A stretch of 64,000 nucleotides of DNA from Augochlora pura (taxonomy: Eukaryota; Arthropoda; Insecta; Hymenoptera; Halictidae): contig NC_135781.1 in the NCBI RefSeq assembly GCF_028453695.1, positions 6,150,779 through 6,214,778 of the forward strand, written 5' to 3'. How positions within the stretch are numbered: the stretch's first letter is position 1; every line of letters begins with the position of its first letter. Shown piece after piece: positions 1-12,659 of this stretch. The notes below the pieces were generated by a model, which was not told where the DNA came from, made no database searches, and saw nothing but the letters and a program-made list of their open reading frames with translations. A program made the translations under genes and the position numbers.

Positions 1-1586
1 ATCAGAAATTATAGAGCGATCGAAAGGCTGCAGAAACGTCGTCGCGTCCGTGACGCAATTCGAAAAATTTATACTTCGAAGAAACGGTACAGTTTCAATG
101 TCTGCCGTCGTACAAAGTCGCGGCACAAATAGTTACCGCTCGTGCGAGAGCGTAGCCGAAAACATTGCCGCCCTGTTTGCGTAGTTGCCCGATTCGATAG
201 CAGAGAGTAAATAGAAAAACAACGACAACAGCTACTGAAAACTACCATAAACATCGAAACGGCAGAAAATAGAAGAAAACACGCGCACATAAATGGTGAA
301 GAGGATTTGCTGAGGGCGGTGTAGTTTGGACACAAAAGGAGCAACAAGCACGTGTGCGATTAAAACGGAATCGATACGATCGAAACAAGAACTAAATCGA
401 ACTTTTGTACGGTGCCGTAGCAGGCGTTTCATTGCTCCTTGTTATTCGTTTAGCTGCGCCTGTGAAAACGCGCGAATAAACTCGCCGTCCGCGCTCTCGC
501 CGATCCCGACTAATTTTCCTCATGGGTTTAACAATTTAACAAAGTCGGCGTTATTGTGTCGTCGTTTTGTCGAGTAGACACGGTCATCGGATAGATTGGA
601 AATTTGCTCGTGGCTCGCGCGAGACTCGCACGACTATTCGACTGCCACGCCGACAACAACCAACATCCGACTGCCGAGGACTGAACGTCGCGTCTAGGGA
701 GCTCCATTGGATCTCGCGAGCGCGATGTCTACCTATTGTACCGTCGCCTGTCCCGCGTCACTTTCGATTAACCTTAACCGAAGATATTCGGTGATCGAAC
801 GATGCTCCTTCCAAGAATTACCAGCGCGTAATCGTGCAAACCATCGAACTTGACCATGTGATTCTGCGGTCACTGTTCCAACGATTATTACGTACTAAAA
901 GCGTGCCATAAATATCAATTAAATCGCCCAGAATATCTGCGAAACTTTGTAGACAATTCGAATACCGATTGCAAGATCGCGGATTTCCTTCAGATTAGTA
1001 ACAAATCGGCAACAAATCGATCAGAGAAATACAGAACCGTGAACACATTGGGCGCATCCAATAATTAGATTATAATATTAAGATATTTATCAAGATTAAC
1101 TCCTTGCTGACTCGTGATGAGAATTTTCAGTAATAACCTGCTGTATACGAATGTTTACCGTTTATTGAATTAGAAAATAAATTCTGCTCTTTTAAGCATT
1201 AAAGTGAGAGTAAGCACGCAGTAAATGTAAATACATCTCCTGTCTCTTCCAAGAAATGATTAGAATTGCAGAAATTGTGATCATTGTATCTGTGATAAAA
1301 ATGGTACAGAAAGTGGTTAAGGTAAAATTGTTGCCGATGAAAAGTCACCAAACTATCTCGAAACAAATATCCCGCCGAGAAAATGCCAACGTATAGACAT
1401 ATTGGATTTAATAGAAGAAAGATTAGTTAGATGGTATAAACACGCTGAAATTAAAAAACAGCGAAACTCGTTTCTGGACTTGATTGGTTGTAATCGCGTG
1501 ACGTAATAAAATGCAAGTACGAGTATAAGAAACTAAGTGAAGAGTTCGCCTATCCTTCTCGAGCAAGGGATTAACTGAACGCAGGT

Positions 1587-1620
1587 CAGAAGAGAGAGAG
1601 AGAGAGAGGGAGAGAAGGAG
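1587..1620. repeat. (GA)n microsatellite
   Basis: A GA dinucleotide run with a few GGA interruptions. A simple repeat in non-coding DNA. Confidence 0.85.
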
Positions 1621-3621
1621 TAAAATCCTAGAACGAAAATTCGATTGCTCGACTGTTCGATTACCAGGGAAAATGTGAGGCGCGAGCGCCAATACAACGT
1701 TTCAATTACTTGGATGATAAATTAGAAATGCTTCCAGTTTTCCCGGTTCTCGGCTCGCCGATTCGATACCCTCGCGGGGCTACCGGCAAGGTTTCTTGGT
1801 CCTTTGCACCAGTTACAACCCATAGCAACCGGTGCACAGTGCAACTTACATCAGTACCGAGAGTTTAAAACCCCTGGCAATCCTTCTCTAACATTTCGTC
1901 TCTCGAATGTCACTTATTATCGAGTACACCTGTGTACTGACTGAGCTTCGACGCTGAGACGTTCCTATCATATGATTTTTCACTATTAATTTCATAATTC
2001 AATCGAGCATACATATTCACGATCAGAACGTAAATTAATCTATTTGCTTTTCGGCTGATTTTCCAAGCATAGACGATTTCGCGTATTCATGCTATTATAA
2101 TAGAAACATCCTCTTTGTTTCTACGCTCCTGCAGTGCCAGTATCATTTGTCCTTCGTTCTGCGATGAATCAACGAGAGAACGCTAAGCGTAATAAAACTG
2201 AATGGAAAAAACGCGAACCGCAGACAAGATTAGACAACTATTAATGCAGTATTTGATGAGTTTTCTTTTCTCGATTATCGAAATTGTTCTCCGAGCGTTC
2301 GGTTCGTGTTCGAAAGAATAGACGCGTCGGTTGAAAGCTACCGGAGTCTCGAGCGAATAAAAACGAGTATCTCCAAGAACACTCGAGTCCGTGCAGCCAA
2401 ACTTAACGAAAATGGTTGTTCGAGACGTTGGACGAAAGGTTCTCCAGTATCCTCTCTACTCGTCGAACCTTGCTCCGACGGATTACCAGCTTTTCCGTTC
2501 TTTGCCGTTATTTTCCATCATTTTCCGTCCTTTTCCGATCCCGCTGGAACGCTTATAACATCGTTCCTTCAACGATGACTGCGCGTGGCTGCGAAACTGG
2601 CTCTCCCCGATTGCTTCGAATCGAAAATCTTGGGAACCCTTCGCTCGTCAATCGAGCAAATAATCGAAGCTTTCGAGAAAAAAAAAATCCGATGGATAAC
2701 GACCGAAGAGAATAGGTAATAGATTTTTCGCGAAAAATCATTCAAATGTCTAGTGTATGTTCATCGTTCAACGGAATAGAGCGTGACGATCTTCTCTCGT
2801 ATAAAAATAGCAAGTTTCAACTCGGTCGGGTAATTAGTCTACGAATTATCGGCCATCGAGAAAGTCGATTGAGAAATGAAAACATCGATGGTCTCGCTTG
2901 CATCCAAAACCAGCAGTTTGTCCATTGTTTCGCGCGAGTTTTTGAACTTTTTTTTTGGACCACAATCGAACTTCTCATCTAGTTGTCGATGCGACACCGT
3001 AGAAAGACTAGGTCACCCTAAAACGATTTCGGGCGCGACATCGTGAGGTCTGTTGTGAGGCGGACAAAAATCATTCCTTTGTCAGAGAATAAAGAATCCA
3101 TGGAATTAAATGTTACGCAAAGAGTACGCCTGGATAAATGAGCAAAACGAATGAACGTACATCTAATATTTGCAAAGACCGATGCTATCTCTCTGCGAAA
3201 CCTACGAAAATCCAATCTGCCTGGCCGTCAACGTGTTAAACGTAGAACAGTCGAGTTTTGCTCGAAAACCGGAAAATGCGCGGTGGAATCGAAGCGAATC
3301 TGATCAGATCGGACCGGTATAGTTGCGAGTCGACGCTTGTACAATTTTTAGGAGAAAAGTTCGACGGCAACGTTGGTAATAGTGGTAAAAATCTCATGCG
3401 GTAGCATCTCATAACGACACTGGCTCCTATGAAATAGCAAGTACACTCGACCGCCTTTGAAACCGGTAGAAAAAGGCCGGCCGAGCGACAGGCCACTGGA
3501 ACACGCTATTAAATAGGCCGAGCAGCTACACGGGAAATGATTAATCGTCCGTCGGCGCCGAACCGCGTCTTTTCACCCCAAAAAATTGCGAACATGACAA
3601 ATGCGATCAATTGATATTCTC

Positions 3622-3647
3622 CTATGGCCACGATATTCTGGCCATAG
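3622..3647. repeat. Short perfect inverted repeat
   Basis: Two 9-bp arms, CTATGGCCA and TGGCCATAG, flank an 8-nt spacer and could form a small hairpin. No flanking element or gene explains it. It may be chance. Confidence 0.5.
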
Positions 3648-5252
3648 TACGGTTTCCTCCTCTCCCAACCCGTTCAGGAACGTGTAACGTCAACCGGCGT
3701 GGAAAACAAATTCGCAGTAACCGTCCATAATTTCAATTTAGTTTTCTTCCGATGGTGTAATGGTCACGTCTACACGTTTCCGTGGAATTATTTTCTCGGG
3801 AACAAACGGTTTTTTTTTTGCTCAATTTATAACATGCCCGCTACACGGTTTCCAATCTTACGTGTTTTTCCACGGTTCACTTATTGCAATTTCTGCGAGG
3901 AAACTGCTATACTATACGAATCCATTTTGTATGGAAACTTGTATTTTATGTGGCATCTACGTTTTTAATGTACATACCTAACTATTCCATAATTTCTACC
4001 TAAGATTTTTGTGTACTCAATCATTTTTTAGCAATTACATCAGTTAATTTATCTATCTCCTATCTAGCTCATTCTAATTTGGAATATACTATGGAATAAT
4101 CAGTATTAAAATACATTTGTTTCTCCTATGTTATACTAACCTACATATTGAATTACTATCAGAGGATTAACATGTTTGATAGCTGCACTAACATTATACA
4201 TATGTAACAATCATATGCTGTATCATTATTTTATAAAGGAATTAAGATGTAGAACTTGGTAAATGTATTTGCATAGATTACCCATAATGAGCCTAAGGAA
4301 TGAAAAAGTAACTTAAATCTAGCCTAATGGAGATTGGAGTTATTCATAATTCAAGAATTTCTCTTCTATAGGCAAGTCGATTGGTTACTATACAGATTTC
4401 TTTCCATCGCAGTTTCAAATAGAGGTTATGTTGTTGTTTGCACTTTTCCATTCTTATCTTTTATTTAACTGCAAAGTACTGTATCTATTACTAGCACAGA
4501 AAATGCAATAACATTTGTTCCAATGTAGTATTGTAAACACTATCGACAAAGCAATGCAGAGTGCGACAAACTATAAGATATGTATAGCGCTTTAAATGCC
4601 TTGAAAGTAAACAGCTAGAACCAGTTATAAAAGAATGATAAGAATAATATCTATGGTCTACCAAACCGATCTATCCCTCTTAGAATTAAGATGCAACAAG
4701 TTTCTTTGTAACATTATAATGTTCAGACTACTAAGTAATTAATGCTTGTCGTCAAATGAGAATGTGGTTCCACAACATAGTTGTAAGAAAATTTCCTGAA
4801 CACATTTAGCTACTGCTACGATAATACAAACAATACTTGCATCTGTGCTAATGAAAACACTAAACTGAACAAGGTCTAGAAATGAATATGCATTTTGTAG
4901 CCAATAACAATATATTCCTCTTGGTAAAACTCAGAAGCTTTGCGCTTGAGAGAACGGAGGAAGCAGTTTCAGTAAGCATTGGCATAGATAACATTGGGTG
5001 TACTCACTCTGTGGATAGTAGAGGATCTAGGAAGGATGATACTGCTGGTAGAGCGGGTAGACACGGTAGTGGAGGACCGGTAAATTCCGGTAGGATGCAG
5101 GAACATCGGGCGGCACAGAACTCACGTAGTGGCCGTGGTTTCTGCTGATTGTACGCACTAGTACCGCCGTACACGTACAGTTATCCGACGAAAATTGGAT
5201 GGTACGTAGCACGTATATCCAAGTGGTCGAGTATCACGGTATTCACGATATT

Positions 5253-5292
5253 CACGGCACGACACGACACGACACGACACGGCACGGCACGG
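5253..5292. repeat. (CACGR)8 pentanucleotide microsatellite
   Basis: Eight tandem 5-bp units: CACGG, four CACGA, then three CACGG. It is a uniform simple tandem repeat in CpG-rich non-coding DNA. Confidence 0.9.
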
Positions 5293-6701
5293 TGCACATC
5301 GAGGCGAGGCTAGGCGAAGCAAGGCACGACACACAGAGCACGTTACAGAGCCACTGAAATGCACGGGACATGTAGAAAATCTACGTGTTGGAACGATCGG
5401 AAAATCGTGGAGGCACCACCTCGGGAAGGCAAGAATCTTGAGAATAAGTGCGACGGCGGGGGCTACGGATTAATATGGCCGTCCCTCGTTGACACAGAGT
5501 TTGGAGTCACGCGTGATACGCAACGCCGTGGAAACGCGTAAACCAGGTTGATCAGGGTATTGTCAGCAAGAGAGAGGCTCGTTCGTGTACGACGCGCACG
5601 CATTTGTTTCACTCGCGACACCAAACACACACCACCCGCGATATCCTACGTGCAGCTACTCGCTTCCCGTGGTCATCCTGTTGTATATTTTCCACGCGAG
5701 CTCTCCAGCCTTCTCCTTCTCGCCCGTTTGTTCTAGCCTCGGCTGTTCCTGTCCGTGGGTTCCTCTGACGAGCACAACTCGACGTTCAACCCCTCGGCTG
5801 GGTTGCACGTTCCTCGCTCGTTCTCCCTCGTTTCTTTCGCCTCTCTCCCGTTCCTCGTCGTTTTCGTCGAATACACCGAAAGGAGGGATCCAGCGAGCAC
5901 CGCGCTCGCGTTCTTAAAACACCGACAAATTCCTCGCCGTACCGTTTTCTCGTTAGAGCGCACCACGAGGGTCGCGGAAGCATTCGAGCGATCGCGTTCT
6001 TTTCACGCTTCTCGAGGACGTGACGCGGCCTTGCTGCGAACGACGTCAACATCACCACCGTACGCTTTCATGGCGGCCATCTTTTCCGAGATACGCGAAT
6101 CGCGGAACGGGAAACGCACACGCGCGTGTGTATATCCCGCACACATGCACACACGTGCCATTCGCTCGCGACTACGTACACACAATATGGCGGTCTCCGA
6201 CACCAACACCTATAAACCAATGCCAGATCCGAGGGAGACACTTGTATGCACGCATACATATACGACTCGACCGTGCCAGCCTGGATATTTTGGATGGCGA
6301 ACAGCTAAGCCGAACGAACGGACCGTAGAACGAGGAACGGTTCAAGTTCCTTGTTCAACGGAGAAACGTGGCGCTGCTGTCTCCTCTCATACTCTATCTT
6401 CCTCTTTCTTTCTTTCTCTCGCTTTCCACGATGCTTCACAAATCTTTCCAGCCAATCGCGGCTCGATTTTTAACGTGCAACTCGTTTCGCGAACTAGGTA
6501 TTTCTTTAGTTATTTCATTCTCTTTCATCCAAGCTCAAATTCAACTTTACTCCTATCTCTATGCCATCCTATTTTGTCCTGTTGTTCACCCCCTCTTCCG
6601 TCGTCCAACGATAGCTAATTCAACGCGCGTTTAATCAAATTGGTTTCGCGTCATCATTGAACTTTTCAAAAAGAATATAATAATGTCCTTTTCATCACAA
6701 T

Positions 6702-6707
6702 TTTATT
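6702..6707 (-). terminator. Candidate poly(A) signal of transketolase
   Basis: AATAAA on the minus strand, about 425 nt downstream of the transketolase stop codon, in AT-rich sequence. It is the clearest hexamer found in a plausible 3' UTR position. Placement is inference. Confidence 0.35.
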
Positions 6708-7130
6708 ATTTATATCAGTTTGAGGTAGGTTACAAAATAGTTAATTAACAGTTCATTTTGTAAATGTTTACTCAGAAGTGTATTTGTTACGGGCAGTATT
6801 AACATCTCTTAATCTATAAACATTGTATGTATCAAATTCTCTTACAAAATAAAATTTTAATATATAAAAATTCAATACAGATTCAAGTTCAACATTTTCT
6901 ATACAAACTATTTGTGTAAGGAAAAACCTTCCTAAGCCTTAGCACCTTTGTTGGATAGTGGATTAATCACAAAATAAATTAGAAATCTTTACTGCACGAG
7001 AAGAAATGCAATGGCTTCCGTTATACCCGTTGAAATACAGTTACATTCGTAGAAATTTTGATATGATGATACGCTCAGCATATCTACTTTCACAAGAACA
7101 TCGGCAACATGTAGTAAAAATCGTTGGATA

Positions 7131-10100
7131 TTACAACTTTAGAACTTCATTAACGGCAGCGACGATCTTGCTCGCGCTGATTCCGTATTTTTCCAACAGC
7201 ACGGCTGGGGGGCCAGAACGGGGCACTTCCGGCACAGCCAACTTTTTAACTACAACGTTTCGTTCCAGGGCAACCGCCGACAAGACTGCGTCACCAAGAC
7301 CACCCTCGGGATAGTGATCCTCGACAGTGACGATCTTTCCACCCACTTCTTTAGCGTTCTTCACGATCAATTGGGCATCCAGAGGTTTGATTGTGAATGG
7401 ATCGATAACTCGCGCGTTTATCCCGACTTTAGACAGTTCATCGGCGGCTTTGAGTGCTTCGTGAAGAGTTACACCAGCTCCAACGAGGAGAACTTGATCT
7501 TTGGCGGAGGATTTCACTACTTTACCCTTGCCGGCAGCAAACGGTTCCTCGTTTTTGTACAAGATTGCCGTGGCCGGGCGTGATGTACGGATAAAACAGA
7601 TACCCTTTGTGTTGGCTGCCAATTCGATTGCACGTTCTGTTGAAACAGCATCGCTGGGATAGAAAACAGTGCTGTTAGGAATCGTCCGGAACATTGCAAT
7701 ATCCTCCAGACCCATTTGCGAGGGACCGTCCTCGCCGATAGATACGCCACAATGAGATCCCACAAAGTTTACATTAGTTTGCGAAATAGCACCCATACGA
7801 ATCTGCAAAATTAAGAATGCCGTGCAAGTTGATTGTACACCTTCCTTCAATATTGTTAACAAACAATTACCTGATCAAATGCACGGGTGAAGAAAGTAGC
7901 AAAGGCAGACACAAACGTCACTGTTCTGTCTCTGCATGCTGCACCTGTAGCAACTCCTACAAGGTTTTGTTCAGCGATGAAACATTCAATGAATTTCGTT
8001 GGATCAACGGTCTTAATTTTTTCTGCGTACGTAGAGTTTTTCGTATCACCGTCAAGGGCGATCACACGAGAATTATTTTTCGCCAGCTGTAAAATAAAGC
8101 AGTAAGATGTATTCAAATACCTTGCATCTACTATCATTACTTTCAAAGAATAAACAAACCTTAGCCAAAGCGGTACCATAAGCCAATCTTGTCGCTACTT
8201 GTTCTCCTAATTTGTAACTCGGTGGCGAGGCCAACTTAATATTGCTAATATTTACTGCCGGTGCATCGTCGACCAACGGTTTCTGAGGATGCAATGCAAG
8301 AGGTCCAGGATTCTTCAACATTCCATTTAAGTGCTGTAAAGGAACAATTTTCAATAATTTTCGGAATACAATCAAATTTTTTAATAATATTTTTAAAGTG
8401 TAAAATCGATTTTTTACTTGAATAACTTCGTTAGCGTTAGTCCCAAGTGGTTTGCCATGCCAATTCTCAAGGTCTTCGATGTTGGGGAAATATTTTCCCT
8501 TGAATGTTTTTGCTAGAATAGCAGTAGGACGTCCTTTTGTGTTTTGTGCTTCGTGGAAAGCCTACAAAATTTTACATTAAATTTTCTGGCCACGCGATTA
8601 GTCATTAATCGCCTAAACATACCTTAGCTAATTCTTCAACGTCATGACCGTCAACAACCAAAGCATTAAATCCAAAAGCTTCGAGCCTCTTGCGGTAAAT
8701 TTCCATGTTGTGCTGAAGAGATGTAGGTTCGCTCTGACCTAAACGATTTATATCGAAAATGGCACAGAGATTGTCCAACTTGTAGTAGGAACAAAAATGA
8801 AGAGCCTCCCAAATCGAACCTTCCGCCGATTCGCCATCACCGATTAAACAGTACACGCTGGAAGGAAACGTTGATTGTAGTTTTGTCTTTCACGGATGCA
8901 AAGAAATTTCTAATATAATTGCTGTACCGATAATTGGATTTATCGAAATTCTTTCCAACATAGGCCATTCCTGCCGCCACGGAAAGACCTTGGCCCAAAG
9001 AACCAGTTCCCACATCGACGAAGTTTAGTCTTGGAGTCGGGTGCCCCTCCAAATCACTGTCAATTTTCCTTAAATTGCCCAACTCGCTCGCTGGGAAAAG
9101 ACCAGCTTCAGCCCATGCTATAAATACGAAGGTAATCGGTAAGTGTCGTATAATTTCCGCGATTAATACGTATTCGTTTTGTATTGTAGATGCACATGTA
9201 TGCAGGACGTGATATCATTTGACACACGTGTACACTTTACCTGCGTAAAGGATAGGAGCTGCATGACCTTTGCTCAGAACGAATCGGTCGCTGCTCGGAT
9301 CGCGTGGTGCCGACACTTTGTAACGCATCGTGTGAAAGAATAAAACGGACATTATTTCTGCCATTGACGAACATGATGTCGGGTGACTGTGAACAAAGGT
9401 AAATCATACGTGATTTTGTGACTACGTACGTAGAAAAACTTTTTGAGATTCAAAAAGTTGATACATCATTAAAGATCATTCAATTATTCATAAGTCGTTA
9501 TCATCGATTCGTAAAAGTGATAATGGGCTAGTGTCGGTAGAGGTCATGGAGTCATTTATCTCGATCATACGATGTTAATTATCAAAAGACTAGAGCACAA
9601 AAACATGTACTTATATAACGCACCAACTACTTGTAGAAATTGTAATGATCCTTAAAATCTGGTACAATTCAGCTAGATATCATTAATCGAATCGAATCAA
9701 ATCAAACCGCGAAACTCACACAACTGTAACATATACGTAAAAACATTGTGTCTCCGAAACACGCTTCAAGGTGTAACATGTATCTGTGTAATAAAATGGA
9801 ACTACAAGAGATGTGTACATTCTTCGAAGGACTTTGATCAAACTTCTTCAGCCTACTATATGTAAATAAGAATACTACACGCGCGTACGTTAATTAACAT
9901 AAATTTCGTATTAATTAAATAAACACCGACCAACATGGGACGATTTTTTTAACAAAAATGGATAGAGACTAATATTGGGTTTTCAAGCTAACATTAATAA
10001 AGGTTTTTCTAAACCCTTGAACATATTGTTCATCGGTCATTGATTTTCCCATTCCGAGAGAACTACATACAAATATGTGTGTACGCGCAATACATATGTA

Positions 10101-12525
10101 GTATACAATACGAAAGAATTGGCGCAACGCGGTTGGAGACACGTACATACATTTTAATACCATTTTCATAAATACTCAACCGTTACTGATATACTACTAT
10201 ATTGCTATACAACCTTGATTTCCGCTAGGTCAAACATTATTTCTTATCAAAGTCATGTATAGATGAATACGTGTTCGACGGGATGCTTTGATCGACAGTG
10301 TTCAATTTCAGAACGTGCCGACAGAATTTGAAAGAATCATTAAAATTCAGAAGAAGTCGGACCGGTGATTAAATCATTTTCAAATACAACTACAGCAGTA
10401 AGAAATAAGCGATTCAAAAACACGAACAAAAATTTAATTTGTTTTGGTTGATCGTACCCACTCTTTGATGCCTCGGTTGCTTGGATGGATAAAATGCGAA
10501 GCTTGGTCGCAATATCTTGGAGTTTTTCCATGTTCGTATCGCGGACCATCGTGAACTAAAGCAACTACTCTCGAAATCGTTACCGGCTGAACGTTCGATA
10601 GCGACTGAAGTGTTGGAGCCTGTGGCGGGTAGCGGGTAGCGAGTAACAACCACTGCCCCCCCCCCCCCCCCCCCTCCCTTCTAAACCCCCTACCAACCCA
10701 AGAAGCGATTACTGGGGATTTCATAATCGGTGTGTCAGCTAGGAAAGGGTAACCTTCTTGAACGTGTTGAACAGCGCTGTTAAAAAATTACCTCCATTCC
10801 TTCGATAGGAAAATACCAAGCCTCTACCAAGACAGAATTACACTAATGAAACACGAGAATCAAGATGAACGCGATGCTGAAAATTGTCTTGTCATGGCTC
10901 GTGTTTTTTACGAAAATAATAAGACGTCACTGTTTTATGTACTCTTTAGCGACTCTCCCGAAGCCTCTAGGCAATGTACATTAACATCATACACATGTAA
11001 CGAAGTTCCGCGGTAGAAAAAAAATGGAGGGGGAATAGATGAAGCAGAGAAGGGGTTCGTATGAGGGGAGATTCATCCGTTGTACTAGACGGAGTCCATA
11101 TCATAGTACTATATAGTTTTAAAATGAAATCATTATAATGTGTCCATTTTAAGAACGCTAGGTTCGAAACTAAGCGCGGTTGATATCATTTGTGAATTCA
11201 TTTGCCGGCTCATGTATTTGTGGGCCTTCTAACCGAGTTATCTATTATGTCGGAACGGTTTCGTAAAATGTTATCGGATTCAGTTATCACCGATGTAAAA
11301 GCAAAAAAAACGAAAGTATGAGAAAAAGAAATATTCGAGAGATTTCGTCCTTTCGCTTAATCAATTCAGTCAATAAATGTATATACTAGTTTGTCAAGTT
11401 AGACGATAACTTCGATGATAATTTGAACATTCGATGATTTTAATCGTTTTACTGGGTCGTTGTTACGTAACGATAGGATCGCATATCGTGTACCGTTCTT
11501 CCTATCGTGCACGTGTTGGAGATGCCGCGATGCCGCTACATGTACCAAATGCAAGATGCAGTTTCTTTGAGAATATTTACGACTACGTCGCGAGAGGTAG
11601 AAACCTTAAACATGTCATATCAAAGTATGTTGATTCGTTTATTGCATCTAGCGGCAAACATTGACCCAAGGTGTGATACAACCTTCACTTTGTAGTTATA
11701 AAACTTCCGAATTTCTTCAATTGATTTTTTAACCCAAGCAAAGTAAACATTATTGTCACTTTATAAGTAATTAATAATTATTCAAATAATTGTCTCGATT
11801 AAATTTATTCGAGTACAATTTATTCTGGCTATACGATTCCTTATTTACATAAATATTATACATATACATTGTATAAATATTCATTGTTCAGAAGAAATCC
11901 TATCTAATTATCTGCATATTTGCCACTGTCGGTGTTATTCCGCTTTCTGATGAATACATAAACATGAAATGCAACTAAATACATATTAAGGACTACCTTG
12001 AACCGCCGCGGTTCGCGAGTAGTGATCGTGATGCAATGAAACGTGGAAAAAGTGGCGTGACACCGAGTCTTCCAACGAATCATTAGAGAGCACCGTCTGC
12101 AAACGAGTCGTTACTATACCGTTAGAAAAATATTTTACATATAACATGCCAATTATTCTCGAATTTATGAAATCATGTATCCCGTTCATAAAATAAAGCA
12201 AACACAGAGTTTGTTCTTGAAGTAAACGTCGCTGCCGTTGATGCAACTAATGTGCGCTTATCAAAATATAATTGATGGTTTGTTTCTACAACCCATAGTT
12301 AAGTTTTGCACGAATAAAAATCGTGCATTAAATTACAAAGAAATTATTCAATATACGATCGATCGATTGAGTGGAGCCGATTGTATAAATTATAAAGAAT
12401 AAATGTTAATGCACGTACCCGGATTTACTGGCTTGCGTCGCTTCGATCGAATGAATTCTTAACTTTGTCGCAATATCCTTCAATTCTTGAATGGTTTTCG
12501 ATTCCGGTTTGTGATAGTTGGCCAT
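7131..12525 (-). CDS. Tkt: Transketolase (distal-first-exon isoform, 627 aa)
   Basis: Thiamine-diphosphate enzyme of the non-oxidative pentose phosphate pathway; it moves two-carbon ketol units between sugar phosphates in the cytosol. Exons: 12525-12419, 9386-9241, 9117-8928, 8857-8623, 8561-8418, 8333-8160, 8086-7871, 7802-7131. The total is 1,884 nt in frame, the usual length for animal transketolase. Visible motifs are GHPTS at residue 36, the ThDP/Mg motif GDGE at 154-157 with its paired Asn near 185 (DINRLGQ), LDGDT at 343-347, the catalytic Glu in IAEQN near 371, and the pyrimidine-domain block SHCGVSIGEDGPSQMGLED. The ATG at 12525 is the only one in its open frame. A second, homologous first exon lies at 10549-10458. 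The 3-kb first intron therefore probably contains an internal promoter. Identification is secure; promoter use is inference. Confidence 0.96.
10458..10549 (-). CDS. Tkt: Transketolase alternative first coding exon
   Basis: This 92-nt exon encodes 30 codons plus two bases (MVRDTNMEKLQDIATKLR..., ending ASKSG) and a GTACG donor. It matches the distal first exon at 12525-12419 through the shared core DIATKLRI.SI.AT.ASKSG. Both end in the same phase, so either can splice to the exon at 9386; with this exon the enzyme would be 622 aa. An in-frame TAG lies just upstream of the ATG, so this ATG is the likely start. The N-termini differ only before the core. Known transketolases start near this point, so both isoforms should be cytosolic and active. 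Use as a separate promoter is inference. Confidence 0.85.
10656..10674. repeat. Poly-C tract (19 C)
   Basis: An uninterrupted run of 19 C on the plus strand, about 110 bp upstream of the alternative transketolase first exon. On that gene's sense strand it is poly-G. It could be a promoter-proximal structural element or an assembly-sensitive homopolymer. Confidence 0.9.
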
Positions 12526-12659
12526 TTTGTTGTATTCGAGAACTTCTATAAGCCTGTTGAAAGCCTGGAAAAATGCCGATGCCGACCACGATTCGTGCTT
12601 CCGAGCAACAAGTAGAATTCGCGCAACCACGATAAAAGTAGTATATAGAGAGGACTCTC

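Larger units (their letters stand above)
1..6700. other. Intergenic/unassigned stretch, no supported gene
   Basis: I see no protein family, RNA gene or mobile element here on either strand. The first 800 bases and 5,000-6,600 are rich in CpG and CA/CG motifs; 900-4,900 is AT-rich. The long plus-strand open frame at 5,755-6,618 lies in biased CG-rich sequence, has competing open frames on both strands and no recognisable domain. I read the 5.0-6.6 kb segment as possible promoter or non-coding exon sequence of a gene outside what I can resolve. Short repeats here are listed separately. Confidence 0.5.

Noticed and set aside
5755..6618. 287-codon plus-strand open frame
   Set aside because: It lies in CG-rich repetitive-composition DNA, overlaps long open frames on the other strand, has no domain and no conserved-looking blocks.
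12523..12630. Extension of the transketolase N-terminus upstream to 12,630
   Set aside because: The upstream codons contain no ATG; the family N-terminus begins at MANYHKPESK.
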